A DNA stretch of 64,000 nucleotides, taken from the NCBI GenBank assembly GCA_003339645.1, contig QNUV01000021.1, positions 372,001-436,000 on the forward strand. The letters run 5' to 3'. Position 1 is the first letter of the stretch. Each line of letters opens with the position of its first letter. This document shows, piece after piece, positions 1-8,319 of the stretch. The notes beneath the pieces are model-generated. The model saw only the letters and a program-made list of their open reading frames with translations. It was not told the DNA's origin and did not search any database. Source of the DNA: Microbacterium arborescens (GTDB lineage: Bacteria; Actinomycetota; Actinomycetes; Actinomycetales; Microbacteriaceae). The translations under genes were made by a program, and so were the position numbers.

Positions 1-349
1 CACGCTGCTCGCGGAAGAGGTCGAGGTACGCCGACTCGCGCTCGGGCTTCTCGTCGCTCGTGCTGAGCAGCACGGCCATGCCGCTCTCGGCCGCACGCTC
101 CTCCGCGCCCCGTGCGACCTCGGCGAAGAACGGGTTGCCGATGTCGAGCACCACGAGACCGATCGATCGGCTCCGCCCGGCCCGCAGCTGCCGCGCCGCA
201 TCGTTGCGGACGAATCCCAGATCGGCGATGGCCTGCTGCACGCGCGCGACCATCTCGGGCGACACGCGCGTCGGGTTGTTGAGGACGTTCGAGACGGTCC
301 CCACCGAAACGGATGCCGCGACCGCGACATCCCGCACGCTCACTGCCAT
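1..349 (-). CDS. LacI-family transcriptional regulator (N-terminal part, cut by window edge)
   Basis: Only the first 116 or so residues lie inside the window. They begin MAVSVRDVAVAASVSVGTVSNVLN, a typical LacI helix-turn-helix. The hinge (ARQLRAGRSRSIGLVVLDI) and the start of the sugar-binding domain follow. The gene is divergent from the rhamnose operon starting at 475, so it is probably that operon's repressor. Two CG-centred palindromes (393-406 and 439-452) lie between them. A TACGGT box 7 nt before the ATG suggests a leaderless transcript. The ligand is inferred from context only. Confidence 0.9.
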   Translation of the reverse strand, partial: MAVSVRDVAVAASVSVGTVSNVLNNPTRVSPEMVARVQQAIADLGFVRNDAARQLRAGRSRSIGLVVLDIGNPFFAEVARGAEERAAESGMAVLLSTSDEKPERESAYLDLFREQR

Positions 350-356
350 GCACACC

Positions 357-362
357 ACCGTA
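357..362 (-). promoter_or_regulatory. Probable -10 box of the lacI-type regulator (leaderless)
   Basis: TACGGT on the minus strand lies 7 nt before the ATG at 349. No Shine-Dalgarno sequence is visible. Confidence 0.4.
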
Positions 363-392
363 GCGCGAGCACGGCGGCAGCGGCAGGATGTG

Positions 393-406
393 GGTAAGCG
401 CTTGCC
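393..406. promoter_or_regulatory. Putative LacI-type operator O1
   Basis: GGTAAGCGCTTGCC is a near-perfect 14-bp palindrome with a central CG. It sits just upstream of the proposed -35 of the rhamnose operon, in the divergent lacI/rha intergenic region. Confidence 0.5.
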
Positions 407-408
407 GT

Positions 409-437
409 TTGTGCTCCCGCGAACAACCCGCTACGCT
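409..437 (+). promoter_or_regulatory. Predicted promoter of the rhamnose operon
   Basis: TTGTGC (409-414) and TACGCT (432-437) are separated by exactly 17 bp. Transcription would begin near 444, inside the second palindrome, giving a short leader that includes the AAGGAG ribosome site at 464-469. Confidence 0.55.
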
Positions 438-438
438 C

Positions 439-452
439 GTGAAACGATTCAC
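439..452. promoter_or_regulatory. Putative LacI-type operator O2
   Basis: GTGAAACGATTCAC is a CG-centred palindrome whose arms GTGAA/TTCAC match perfectly. It overlaps the predicted transcription start, where a bound LacI-family repressor would block initiation. Confidence 0.6.
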
Positions 453-474
453 AACCGCTCACCAAGGAGCCTCG

Positions 475-900
475 ATGACGAGTGCATCTGCCCACCGGGT
501 CTGCTTCTCGTTGCAGATACGCCCGGACCTGCTCGATGAGTACATCGCCCGGCATACCCCTGTCTGGCCCGAGATGCTGGCGGAGATCGCGGCATCCGGC
601 CGTCGCAACTACTCGCTGTTCCTCGGCGAGGGCGGACGACTCATCGGCTACTACGAGGTCGACGACGATGCAGCGGCTCAGGCCTACCTCGCCGCGTCGC
701 CCGTCGCCGCCCGCTGGGAGGCCGAGATGGCGCGCTTCTTCGTCGGGCTCGAAGGCCGCCCCGACCAGGCCGCCACACCCCTGACCGAGGTCTTCAACCT
801 GCACGACCAACTCGCGGCGGCGACCACCGCCGCGGCCGTCACCGACACGGCCGCCACGACATCCACCGAAAACCCCGACGAAAGCGACGACGCATCGTGA
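475..900 (+). CDS. rhaM: L-rhamnose mutarotase
   Basis: RhaM interconverts the anomers of L-rhamnose so the isomerase receives its preferred form. Residues 1-105 show the family features: RVCFSLQIRPDLLDEYIARH near the N-terminus, WPEML, GRRNYSLFL and GYYEVDDD. At 141 residues it is longer than the usual ~105, because of an Ala/Thr/Asp-rich tail after VFNLHDQL. The ATG at 475 is chosen because AAGGAG lies 5 nt upstream. The stop overlaps the next gene's GTG, so translation is probably coupled. First gene of the operon. Confidence 0.93.
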   Translation: MTSASAHRVCFSLQIRPDLLDEYIARHTPVWPEMLAEIAASGRRNYSLFLGEGGRLIGYYEVDDDAAAQAYLAASPVAARWEAEMARFFVGLEGRPDQAATPLTEVFNLHDQLAAATTAAAVTDTAATTSTENPDESDDAS

Positions 901-2063
901 GCACCCTCTCCCCCGACCATTTCGCCCTGCTCGAGCGCCAGGGCATCGAGCTGCCCAGCTGGGCGTTCGGCAACTCCGGCACCCGGTTCCGGGTCTTCCC
1001 CACCGCCGGCACGCCCCGCGATCCGTTCGAGAAGATTGCGGATGCCGCCGAGGTCAACCGTGTGACGGGCCTCGCTCCCGCCGTCGCCCTGCACATCCCG
1101 TGGGACAAGGTCGACGACTTCGGCGCCCTGCGCCGACACGCCGAAGACCTCGGTGTCTCGCTCGGCACGATCAACTCCAACACGTTCCAGGACGAGGACT
1201 ACAAGTTCGGCGCCCTCACCCACGAGGACGACGCGATCCGCCGCAAGGCCATCGACCACCACCTCGAGTGCATCGACGTGATGGATGCCACGGGCTCGCG
1301 CGACCTGAAGATCTGGCTGGCCGAGGGGTCGAACTACCCCGGGCAGAACGACATGCGCGCACGCCAGGACCGCCTGGCCGACTCGCTGCAGCGGATCTAC
1401 GACCGCCTCACGGGCGAGCAGCGCCTCGTGCTGGAGTACAAGTTCTTCGAGCCGTCGTTCTACCACACCGACGTCCCCGACTGGGGGACGAGCTACGTGC
1501 AGGTGGCGGCCCTCGGCGAGCGCGCGATGGTGTGCCTCGACACCGGGCACCACGCCCCCGGCACGAACATCGAGTTCATCGTCATGCAGCTGCTGCGCCT
1601 CGGCAAGCTCGGCTCGTTCGACTTCAACTCGCGCTTCTACGCCGACGACGACCTCATCGTGGGCGCGGCCGACCCGTTCCAGCTGTTCCGCATCCTCGTC
1701 GAGGTGCTGCGCGGCGGCGGCTTCGACAACCCCGACGTGGTCTTCATGCTCGACCAGTGCCACAACATCGAGGCGAAGATCCCCGGGCAGATCCGCTCGG
1801 TGCTCAACGTCCAGGAGATGACCGCCCGCGCATTGCTCATCGACGCCGACGCCCTCGCCGCCGCCCGCACCGCGAACGACGTGCTCGGGGCGCAGGCGGT
1901 GTTCATGGACGCCTTCTACACCGACGTGCGTCCGGCCCTGGCCGAGTGGCGCGAGTCGCGGGGGCTTCCCGCCGACCCGATGGCCGCGTACGCGGCATCC
2001 GGCTATCAGGAGAAGATCGAAGCCGACCGCGTCGGCGGCACCCAGGCAGGGTGGGGCGCATGA
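897..2063 (+). CDS. rhaI: L-rhamnose isomerase
   Basis: 388 residues. It converts L-rhamnose to L-rhamnulose, the second step of the pathway. It resembles the xylose-isomerase-like TIM-barrel rhamnose isomerases (Pseudomonas stutzeri/Gram-positive RhaI type) rather than E. coli RhaA. Metal and active-site segments are visible: LEYKFFEPSFYHTD, CLDTGHHAPGTNIE, FDFNSRFYADDDL and FMLDQCHNIEAK. It starts at GTG in a GTGA overlap with rhaM and ends in an ATGA overlap with the transporter gene, so the three are translationally coupled. Confidence 0.93.
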   Translation: MSTLSPDHFALLERQGIELPSWAFGNSGTRFRVFPTAGTPRDPFEKIADAAEVNRVTGLAPAVALHIPWDKVDDFGALRRHAEDLGVSLGTINSNTFQDEDYKFGALTHEDDAIRRKAIDHHLECIDVMDATGSRDLKIWLAEGSNYPGQNDMRARQDRLADSLQRIYDRLTGEQRLVLEYKFFEPSFYHTDVPDWGTSYVQVAALGERAMVCLDTGHHAPGTNIEFIVMQLLRLGKLGSFDFNSRFYADDDLIVGAADPFQLFRILVEVLRGGGFDNPDVVFMLDQCHNIEAKIPGQIRSVLNVQEMTARALLIDADALAAARTANDVLGAQAVFMDAFYTDVRPALAEWRESRGLPADPMAAYAASGYQEKIEADRVGGTQAGWGA

Positions 2064-3376
2064 GCACGACCCGCACCCGGCGCCCCCTGAGCGCGTGGAA
2101 GGCGACGATCGCCGTCGCCATGTCGAACTACATCGAGGCCGGCGCGATCATCGCGCTCGCCACGAGCCTGACGCTGTGGCAGGAGGCCTTCGGCTTCGAC
2201 GACGGCGTCGTCGGCATCGTCGCCGCCCTGTCGGCCAACGCCTTCGGCGCGGCGATCGGCGCCGCGATCGGCGGCCCGCTGTGCGACCGGCTGGGCCGGA
2301 AGTTCATCTACACCTACGACCTGATCGTGTTCATGCTCGGCGCTCTCGCCGTGACGTTCGCGCCGAACCTCGCGGTTCTGCTCGTCGGCGTCATCCTCAT
2401 GGGCATCGCCGTCGGCGCGGGCGTTCCCGCGTCGTGGACCTACATCGCCGAGGAGGCGCCCAACGAGCACCGTGCCGCGCACGTGGGCACGGCGCAGCTC
2501 GCCTGGTCGATCGGCCCCGCGGTCGGGTTCCTCCTCGCCGTCATCGTCGGCCCGCTCGGCCTGCTCGGCTCGCGCCTGATCTTCTTCCACCTCTTCGTCA
2601 TCGCCGCGGTGACGTGGTGGGTGCGCCGCGGACTCCCCGAGTCGCGCCGGTGGAAGAGCCAGCGCGAGGCCGCGCTCGTCGCGGGCGAGCGCCCGTCGTT
2701 CTTCTCCGGCATCGTCGGCCTGCTCAAAGAGCCGAAGAACTGGGGCGCTCTCGCCTTCCTCATCGGCGTCTACGGCCTCTGGAACACCGTCGCCGGCCAG
2801 GCCGGCATCTTCCAGCCGCGGGTCTACGACGCCGCGGGCCTGCACGACCCGATGCAGCAGAACCTGCTGCAGGTGCTCGTCTGGAGCCTCACCGCCGCGG
2901 CGACCTTCTTCGGCTTCATGCGCTTCGGCGACCGGGTGCGCCGCAAGTGGCTCTACCTCGCTGGTGCGGCGCTCGGCGTCGTGGCGTGGGCCGTGCTGAT
3001 CTACGCTCCCCCGGGCCTGTTCTCGCTGCTGTTCTTCGCCGTCGCATGGGGTGTCTCCGCCGGCGTCGGGGCACAGGCGTTCTACGGCCTGTGGACGGCC
3101 GAGCTGTTCGCCACCCGTTACCGCGCGAGCGCCCAGGGCGTGCTCTTCATGCTCGCCCGCGTCATGGTCGGCCTCCTGAGCCTCGTCTTCCCCGTCCTGC
3201 TGTCGGGACTCGGACTCGGCGGACTGGGCGTGATCATCCTCGGCCTGCTCGTCGCGGCGCTGCTCATCGGCACGATCTGGGCACCGAACACCGAGGGCAA
3301 GTCGCTCGAGGACATCGAGCTCGAGCGCTACGGCCGGCACGTCCCGACGCCGGCGGAAGAGCGGGTGGCCCGGTGA
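2060..3376 (+). CDS. MFS sugar transporter (probable rhamnose permease)
   Basis: 438 residues with about 12 hydrophobic segments. Sugar-porter signatures are present: GGPLCDRLGRKFIYTYD between helices 2 and 3, PESRRWKSQRE before the central loop, and a C-terminal APNTEGKSLEDIE typical of this family. Its place between rhaI and the aldolase gene, with 4-bp overlaps on both sides, makes it the probable proton-coupled L-rhamnose importer. The substrate is inferred from the operon. Confidence 0.88.
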   Translation: MSTTRTRRPLSAWKATIAVAMSNYIEAGAIIALATSLTLWQEAFGFDDGVVGIVAALSANAFGAAIGAAIGGPLCDRLGRKFIYTYDLIVFMLGALAVTFAPNLAVLLVGVILMGIAVGAGVPASWTYIAEEAPNEHRAAHVGTAQLAWSIGPAVGFLLAVIVGPLGLLGSRLIFFHLFVIAAVTWWVRRGLPESRRWKSQREAALVAGERPSFFSGIVGLLKEPKNWGALAFLIGVYGLWNTVAGQAGIFQPRVYDAAGLHDPMQQNLLQVLVWSLTAAATFFGFMRFGDRVRRKWLYLAGAALGVVAWAVLIYAPPGLFSLLFFAVAWGVSAGVGAQAFYGLWTAELFATRYRASAQGVLFMLARVMVGLLSLVFPVLLSGLGLGGLGVIILGLLVAALLIGTIWAPNTEGKSLEDIELERYGRHVPTPAEERVAR

Positions 3377-4233
3377 GCGCCGCCGCCCCGGCCGCGTCCT
3401 CCCCCACCTCCCAGGCGGACGGGCTCATCCGGCTCTACCGTGCGACCGAGCCCGACGGCACCGGACTGGTCTGGATGCACGGCGGCGGGTTCGCGTTCGG
3501 CGACCTCGACATGCCGGAAGCGGATGCCGTGGCCCGCGGGCTCGCCGTGGCGGGGACGACGGTCTTCTCCGTCGACTACCGCCTCGCCCCGGTCCCGCCG
3601 ACCTGGGACGGCGGCGATGAGCAGACGGACGACCGCAGCGGCAACCGCTACCCGGCGGCATCCGACGACGTCCTGCGCGCCTGGGAGTGGGCGACCTCAC
3701 ACGCCGAGGAGCTCGGCGTGACGCGTCTCGCGATCGGCGGGGCAAGCGCCGGCGCGAACCTCGCGACGGGCGCGACCCTGCGCCTGCTCGGCGCGGACGG
3801 CATCCTGCCCCGCCTCGTCGTGCTGGCCTACCCCACGCTGCTCGCCGTGCAGCCGGCCCCCGGCCCGGCGCTGCGTGCCGCCCTCGCCGCTCACCCCGAG
3901 CACGACCGGTTCGGAGCCGACGTCGTCCGTGACATGTACGAGAACTACCTCGGCGGTTCGGTGATCGGCGCGCCGATCGCCGCTGTCCCGGGCCTCGCGT
4001 CGGCGACCGAGCTGCGGGGGTTCCCCCCGACGCTCATGATCAACAGCGAGATCGACGAGCTGAGCGTCTCGGGCGACGTGTTCGCCGCGACCCTGCGAGA
4101 GGCGGGTGGCGACGTGGAAGTCGTCGTCGAGCCGGGCACCGACCACGGCCACCTCAACCGGCCCGAGCACCCGGGCTTCGCCGCCTCGATGGCACGCATC
4201 GCGCAGCGATTCGCCGGCCTCGCCGCATCCTGA
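3373..4233 (+). CDS. Alpha/beta hydrolase (hormone-sensitive-lipase-like) in the rhamnose operon
   Basis: 286 residues from a GTG that overlaps the transporter stop. The fold is clear: oxyanion motif HGGGF near residue 34, nucleophile elbow GGASAGAN near 124-131, acid NSEIDELS, and catalytic His in GTDHGHLN. No signal peptide, so it is cytoplasmic. The location suggests it removes an acyl or ester group from imported rhamnose derivatives, or opens a lactone. That role is inference. It is not a canonical rhamnose-pathway enzyme. Confidence 0.85.
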   Translation: MSAAAPAASSPTSQADGLIRLYRATEPDGTGLVWMHGGGFAFGDLDMPEADAVARGLAVAGTTVFSVDYRLAPVPPTWDGGDEQTDDRSGNRYPAASDDVLRAWEWATSHAEELGVTRLAIGGASAGANLATGATLRLLGADGILPRLVVLAYPTLLAVQPAPGPALRAALAAHPEHDRFGADVVRDMYENYLGGSVIGAPIAAVPGLASATELRGFPPTLMINSEIDELSVSGDVFAATLREAGGDVEVVVEPGTDHGHLNRPEHPGFAASMARIAQRFAGLAAS

Positions 4234-4262
4234 CCTCCCCTCCCTACCCCCGAAGGAAAGCC

Positions 4263-6299
4263 ATGACCTCCGCCGCAGCCGCCGACCTCATCGCGCGCAG
4301 CAACCGCCTGGGCTCCGACCCGAAGAACACCAACTACGCCGGCGGCAACACCTCCGCCAAGGGCACCGACATCGACCCCGTCACCGGTGAGCCCGTCGAG
4401 CTGCTCTGGGTCAAAGGCTCCGGCGGCGACCTCGGCACCCTGACCGAGTCGGGGCTCGCGGTGCTGCGCCTCGACCGGATGCGGGCACTGGTGAACGTCT
4501 ACCCCGGGGTCGAGCGCGAGGACGAGATGGTCGCCGCATTCGACTACTGCCTTCACGGCAAGGGCGGGGCGGCCCCCTCGATCGACACGGCGATGCACGG
4601 ACTGGTGGATGCCGCGCACGTCGACCACCTGCATCCCGACGCCGGCATCGCCATCGCGACCGCCGCGGACGGCGAGGAGCTGACGGCGAAGATCTTCGGC
4701 GAGAAGGTGGTCTGGGTGCCGTGGCGGCGGCCCGGCTTCCAGCTCGGCCTCGACATCGCCGAGATCAAGAAGCAGAACCCGCAGGCGATCGGGTGCATCC
4801 TCGGCGGGCACGGCATCACGGCGTGGGGCGGCACCTCGGATGAGGCCGAGGCGAACAGCCTCTGGATCATCGAGACCGCGCAGGCCTACATCGACGAGCA
4901 CGGCGCGGCAGAGCCCTTCGGCGGCGTGCGCGCCGGGTTCCAGGCGCTGCCCGAGACCGAGCGCCGCGCCCGCGCCGCCGCCCTCGCCCCCACGATCCGC
5001 GGCATCGCCTCGACCGACAAGCCGATGGTCGGCCACTACACCGACACCGACGTCGTGCTCGACTTCCTGGCATCCGAGAAGGCACCCGCTCTCGCCGCTC
5101 TGGGCACGAGCTGCCCCGACCACTTCCTGCGCACGAAGGTCAAGCCCCTCATCCTCGACGTTCCCGCGACGGCAACGGCCGAGGAGCAGATCGCCCGTCT
5201 GCACGAGCTGCACGCCGAGTACCGCGCCGACTACCAGGCGTACTACGACGCCCACGCCGACGCGGACTCGCCGGCGATCCGCGGCGCCGACCCGCTCATC
5301 GTGCTGGTTCCGGGTGTGGGGATGTTCTCGTACGGCGCGAACAAGCAGACCGCGCGCGTCGCCGGTGAGTTCTACGTCAACGCGATCAACGTCATGCGCG
5401 GCGCCGAGGCCCTCTCGACGTACGCGCCGATCTCGGACGCCGAGAAGTTCCGCATCGAGTACTGGGCCCTCGAAGAGGCCAAGCTCCAGCGGATGCCCAA
5501 GCCCAAGACCCACCAGGGGCGCATCGCGTTCGTCACGGGTGCGGCATCCGGCATCGGCAAGGCCATCGCCACCCGGCTCGCGGCCGAGGGCGCGTGCATC
5601 GTCGTCGCCGACCTCGACCTCGAGAAGGCACAGGGTGCCGCCGCCGAGCTCGGCGGCACCGACGTCGCGATCGGCGTCGCGGCCAACGTCGCCGACGCCG
5701 ACGGCGTGCAGGCCGCGATCGACGCGACGCTGCTGGCGTTCGGCGGCATCGACCTCGTCGTCAACAACGCCGGGCTGTCGCTGTCGAAGCCGCTGCTGGA
5801 GACCACCGAGAAGGACTGGGACCTGCAGCACGACGTCATGGCGAAGGGGTCGTTCCTCGTCTCCAAGGCGGCCGCGAGGGCACTCATCGAGCAGAGGATG
5901 GGCGGCGACGTCATCTACATCTCGTCGAAGAACTCCGTCTTCGCAGGTCCGAACAACATCGCGTACTCGGCGACGAAGGCCGACCAGGCCCACCAGGTGC
6001 GGCTGCTGGCGGTCGAGCTCGGCGAGCACGGCGTGCGCGTGAACGGCATCAACCCCGACGGTGTCGTGCGCGGCTCGGGCATCTTCGCCTCGGGCTGGGG
6101 CGCCAACCGCGCCGCCACCTACGGCGTCAACGAGGAGGACCTCGGCCAGTTCTACGCCAACCGCACGATCCTCAAGCGCGAGGTGGTGCCCGAGAACGTC
6201 GCCGACGCGGTCTACGTCCTCACCGGCCCCGAGCTCTCGCGCACGACCGGCCTGCACATCCCCGTGGACTCCGGCGTCGCCGCCGCGTTCCTGCGATGA
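4263..6299 (+). CDS. rhaEW: Bifunctional rhamnulose-1-phosphate aldolase / lactaldehyde dehydrogenase
   Basis: 678 residues, matching the fused family known in Bacillus (YuxG/RhaEW). Residues 1-400 form a class-II aldolase with zinc-ligand motifs DHLHPD and GGHGITAWG. Residues ~420-678 form a short-chain dehydrogenase with TGAASGIG, NNAG and YSATK motifs. The fusion splits rhamnulose-1-P into DHAP and L-lactaldehyde and can oxidise the aldehyde. GAAGGAAAG just before the ATG is a good ribosome site. The 29-nt gap after the hydrolase keeps it in the operon. Confidence 0.95.
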   Translation: MTSAAAADLIARSNRLGSDPKNTNYAGGNTSAKGTDIDPVTGEPVELLWVKGSGGDLGTLTESGLAVLRLDRMRALVNVYPGVEREDEMVAAFDYCLHGKGGAAPSIDTAMHGLVDAAHVDHLHPDAGIAIATAADGEELTAKIFGEKVVWVPWRRPGFQLGLDIAEIKKQNPQAIGCILGGHGITAWGGTSDEAEANSLWIIETAQAYIDEHGAAEPFGGVRAGFQALPETERRARAAALAPTIRGIASTDKPMVGHYTDTDVVLDFLASEKAPALAALGTSCPDHFLRTKVKPLILDVPATATAEEQIARLHELHAEYRADYQAYYDAHADADSPAIRGADPLIVLVPGVGMFSYGANKQTARVAGEFYVNAINVMRGAEALSTYAPISDAEKFRIEYWALEEAKLQRMPKPKTHQGRIAFVTGAASGIGKAIATRLAAEGACIVVADLDLEKAQGAAAELGGTDVAIGVAANVADADGVQAAIDATLLAFGGIDLVVNNAGLSLSKPLLETTEKDWDLQHDVMAKGSFLVSKAAARALIEQRMGGDVIYISSKNSVFAGPNNIAYSATKADQAHQVRLLAVELGEHGVRVNGINPDGVVRGSGIFASGWGANRAATYGVNEEDLGQFYANRTILKREVVPENVADAVYVLTGPELSRTTGLHIPVDSGVAAAFLR

Positions 6300-6310
6300 A
6301 CGCGGGCACT

Positions 6311-6388
6311 CGAATGCACGGCTTCGCGCCGAGTGCACGGCATCCGCACACTCCGAGGTCGTGCACTCGGCGGCAGGCCGTGCACTCG
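6311..6388. repeat. Fourfold CGARTGCACGGC repeat cluster in the rhaEW-rhaB gap
   Basis: CGAATGCACGGC (6311-6322) and CGAGTGCACGGC (6330-6341) are followed by inverted copies: GTGCACTCG (6361-6369) and GCCGTGCACTCG (6377-6388). The last is the exact reverse complement of 6330-6341. The cluster ends directly at the rhaB ribosome site, so alternative hairpins could affect rhaB translation. Confidence 0.7.
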
Positions 6389-6405
6389 AGGGAAGGATGC
6401 CGCGC

Positions 6406-7824
6406 GTGAGCGTGTCGGGGAATGTGGCGGCGGTGGATCTTGGGGCCACCAGTGGGCGGGTCATCGTGGGGCATGTGGGGGCAGACACGCTCGAGACCGA
6501 GACGGTCGCGCGATTCCCCAACGACCCGGTGCACGCGGGCGACGGCCTGCACTGGAACCTCGTGGGCATGTACGGCGCGGTGCTGGGAGGGCTGCGCGAC
6601 GCGTTCCGCACGACCCCCGGCATCGCCTCGATCGGCGTCGACTCGTGGGCTGTCGACTACGGGCTGCTGCGCGGCGGGCGGATGCTGGGCGAACCGTTCC
6701 ACTACCGCGACGAGCGCACCGCGCGCGGGGTCGAGAGCGTGCACGCCCGCTTTCCGCACGCCGAGCTCTTCGAGCGCAACGGCCTGCAGTTCCTGCCGTT
6801 CAACACGCTGTACCAGCTCGCCGCCGAAGACCCGGAGGTGCTCGCGTTCGCCGACACCGCCCTCCTCGTACCCGACCTCGTCGGGTACTGGCTGACCGGC
6901 GAGGCCCGCGCCGAGCAGACCAACGCGTCGACGACCGGACTCCTGCGGGTGCTGCAGGCCTCATGGGACGGCGCCCTCGTCTCGGCGCTCGGCATCCCCC
7001 GCGGCATCCTCCCCCCGCTCATCGCACCGGGTGATCGACTCGGCCCGCTGCGGGCGCACGTCGCGGCGTCGATCGGAGCACCCGAGGGCACGCCCGTCAC
7101 CGCCGTCGGCTCGCACGACACCGCCTCGGCCGTCGTCGCCGTGCCGATGCAGCCGGATGCCGCGGCCTACATCTCCTGCGGCACGTGGGGCCTCGTCGGC
7201 GTCGAGGTCGACCACCTCGTGCTCAGCCGCGCCGCGCTCGAGGCGAACTTCACGAACGAGGGCGGCGTCGACGGCCGCATCCGCCTGCTGCACAACGTCA
7301 TGGGCCTGTGGGTGCTGAGCGAGGCCGTCCGTCAGTGGGAACGGCACGAGGGGCACCGGATCGACCTGCCGACGCTGCTCGACGCCGCACGCGAAGCGGA
7401 TGGCGTCGTCTTCGACGTCAACGACCCGCGTTTCCTCGCCCCCGGCGAGATGACCTCCCGCATCGACGCGTGGTGCGCCGAGCACGATGTCGCACCGCCG
7501 CGCACGCGCGCGGAGTACACCCGGTCGATCGTCGAGTCGCTTGCGCAGGCGTTCGCCGATGCCGTGGCCGACGCCGCTCGCCTCGGCCGCGTCGACGTCC
7601 GGACGATCCACATCGTCGGAGGCGGAGCGCTCAACGAGCTGCTGTGCCAGCGCACGGCCGATCGCGCCGGAATGCCGGTTCTCGCCGGCCCCGTCGAGGC
7701 GACGGCGCTCGGCAACGTGCTGGTGCAGGCCCGCGCCGCGGGGTTCGTGTCGGGCTCGCTCGAGGCGCTCCGCGATCTCGTCGCCCGCACGCACGCCCCG
7801 CGCCGCTACGAGCCCCGCGCCTAG
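6406..7824 (+). CDS. rhaB: Rhamnulokinase
   Basis: 472 residues of the FGGY carbohydrate kinase family. ATP phosphorylates L-rhamnulose at C1. Visible motifs are AAVDLGATSGRV at the N-terminus, DSWAVDYGLL, VGSHDTASAV, SCGTWGLVGVE and the C-terminal GGGALNELLCQ with ATALGN. GTG 6406 is preferred because GGAAGG (6391-6396) is 9 nt upstream. An in-frame ATG at 6397 abuts that site. Last gene of the operon, followed by a 91-bp palindromic element 14 bp after the stop. Confidence 0.93.
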   Translation: MSVSGNVAAVDLGATSGRVIVGHVGADTLETETVARFPNDPVHAGDGLHWNLVGMYGAVLGGLRDAFRTTPGIASIGVDSWAVDYGLLRGGRMLGEPFHYRDERTARGVESVHARFPHAELFERNGLQFLPFNTLYQLAAEDPEVLAFADTALLVPDLVGYWLTGEARAEQTNASTTGLLRVLQASWDGALVSALGIPRGILPPLIAPGDRLGPLRAHVAASIGAPEGTPVTAVGSHDTASAVVAVPMQPDAAAYISCGTWGLVGVEVDHLVLSRAALEANFTNEGGVDGRIRLLHNVMGLWVLSEAVRQWERHEGHRIDLPTLLDAAREADGVVFDVNDPRFLAPGEMTSRIDAWCAEHDVAPPRTRAEYTRSIVESLAQAFADAVADAARLGRVDVRTIHIVGGGALNELLCQRTADRAGMPVLAGPVEATALGNVLVQARAAGFVSGSLEALRDLVARTHAPRRYEPRA

Positions 7825-7838
7825 CCCCAGCGCCTGGC

Positions 7839-7929
7839 GGCGATACATTCGTCGGACCGGCGGTGCGGGAGTGGCCTCAGGCGGAGGCCGTCACCACTCC
7901 TGTCACGCCGATCCGACGGGTGTATCGGC
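7839..7929. repeat. 91-bp palindromic intergenic element, copy 1
   Basis: Two 36-bp arms flank a 19-bp centre. Both ends carry GATACA in inverted orientation (CGATACA at 7841, TGTATCG at 7921). The inner arms are GGAGTGG/CCACTCC. It begins 14 bp after the rhaB stop. Length, arm size and termini match copies 2 and 3 although the core sequence differs, so structure rather than sequence appears conserved. It may act as a terminator, but there is no T-run. Confidence 0.85.
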
Positions 7930-7980
7930 ACCACGGCCGGATCGCGTGTCAAGGGGTGCCGCGCGCGGCGACGGCGAGCG

Positions 7981-7986
7981 TAACGT
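7981..7986 (+). promoter_or_regulatory. Possible -10 box for the small acidic protein gene
   Basis: TAACGT lies 7 nt before the ATG at 7994 with no ribosome site between, consistent with a leaderless transcript. Confidence 0.35.
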
Positions 7987-7993
7987 CGCGCCC

Positions 7994-8215
7994 ATGAGCA
8001 GCCACGACAACCCGGCCGGCGGCGCCGGAGACAGCGCTATCCCGTCCGAAGAGCCCACAGGCGACCGTCACCTCGACGATCCCAGCGCCGAGCAGTCGAT
8101 CACCGACGACGCACCCCGCGGTGGCGATGAGACCACCGAGGACGAGCTCACGGCCGACAACGCCGCCGAGGAGGACATGCTGAAGACGCTCGACCCGGGC
8201 GACCCGCCCGCCTGA
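7994..8215 (+). CDS. Small acidic hypothetical protein
   Basis: 73 residues, extremely rich in Asp, Glu, Thr and Pro, with no hydrophobic segment. It is predicted to be disordered. It begins MSSHDNPAGG and ends LDPGDPPA. No family is recognised. It stands alone between the 91-bp element and a good rho-independent terminator at 8234-8264, so it is probably a monocistronic unit. Confidence 0.6.
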   Translation: MSSHDNPAGGAGDSAIPSEEPTGDRHLDDPSAEQSITDDAPRGGDETTEDELTADNAAEEDMLKTLDPGDPPA

Positions 8216-8233
8216 TCCACGGGCTCGATCGAG

Positions 8234-8264
8234 ACGGCCGGTTCCCCGCGGGACCGGCCGTTTT
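8234..8264 (+). terminator. Rho-independent terminator
   Basis: ACGGCCGGT and ACCGGCCGT form a 9-bp stem with a 10-nt loop, followed directly by TTTT. It ends the small acidic gene's transcript. Confidence 0.8.
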
Positions 8265-8284
8265 CGCGTTGCGCGAACCACGCC

Positions 8285-8317
8285 TTGTGCCCGCAATTTT
8301 GCTAGCTATTCTAGCAA
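8285..8317 (+). promoter_or_regulatory. Promoter with overlapping operator for the DHA2 exporter
   Basis: TTGTGC (8285-8290) and TATTCT (8308-8313) are 17 bp apart. Transcription would start at the ATG (8320), giving a leaderless mRNA. A perfect palindrome, TTGCTAG-5 nt-CTAGCAA (8299-8317), covers the -10 box. A bound repressor would exclude RNA polymerase. No repressor gene is adjacent. Confidence 0.65.
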
Positions 8318-8319
8318 TC

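Noticed and set aside
3945-6623. 892-codon open frame antisense to the rhamnose aldolase region
   Set aside because: The translation is low-complexity, shows no family motif and lies opposite a gene with all catalytic motifs intact. Long antisense frames are expected at this GC content.
7839-7929. The 91-bp elements as MITE or IS remnants
   Set aside because: I see no target-site duplication at any of the three copies and no transposase gene in the window. Not excluded, but unsupported.
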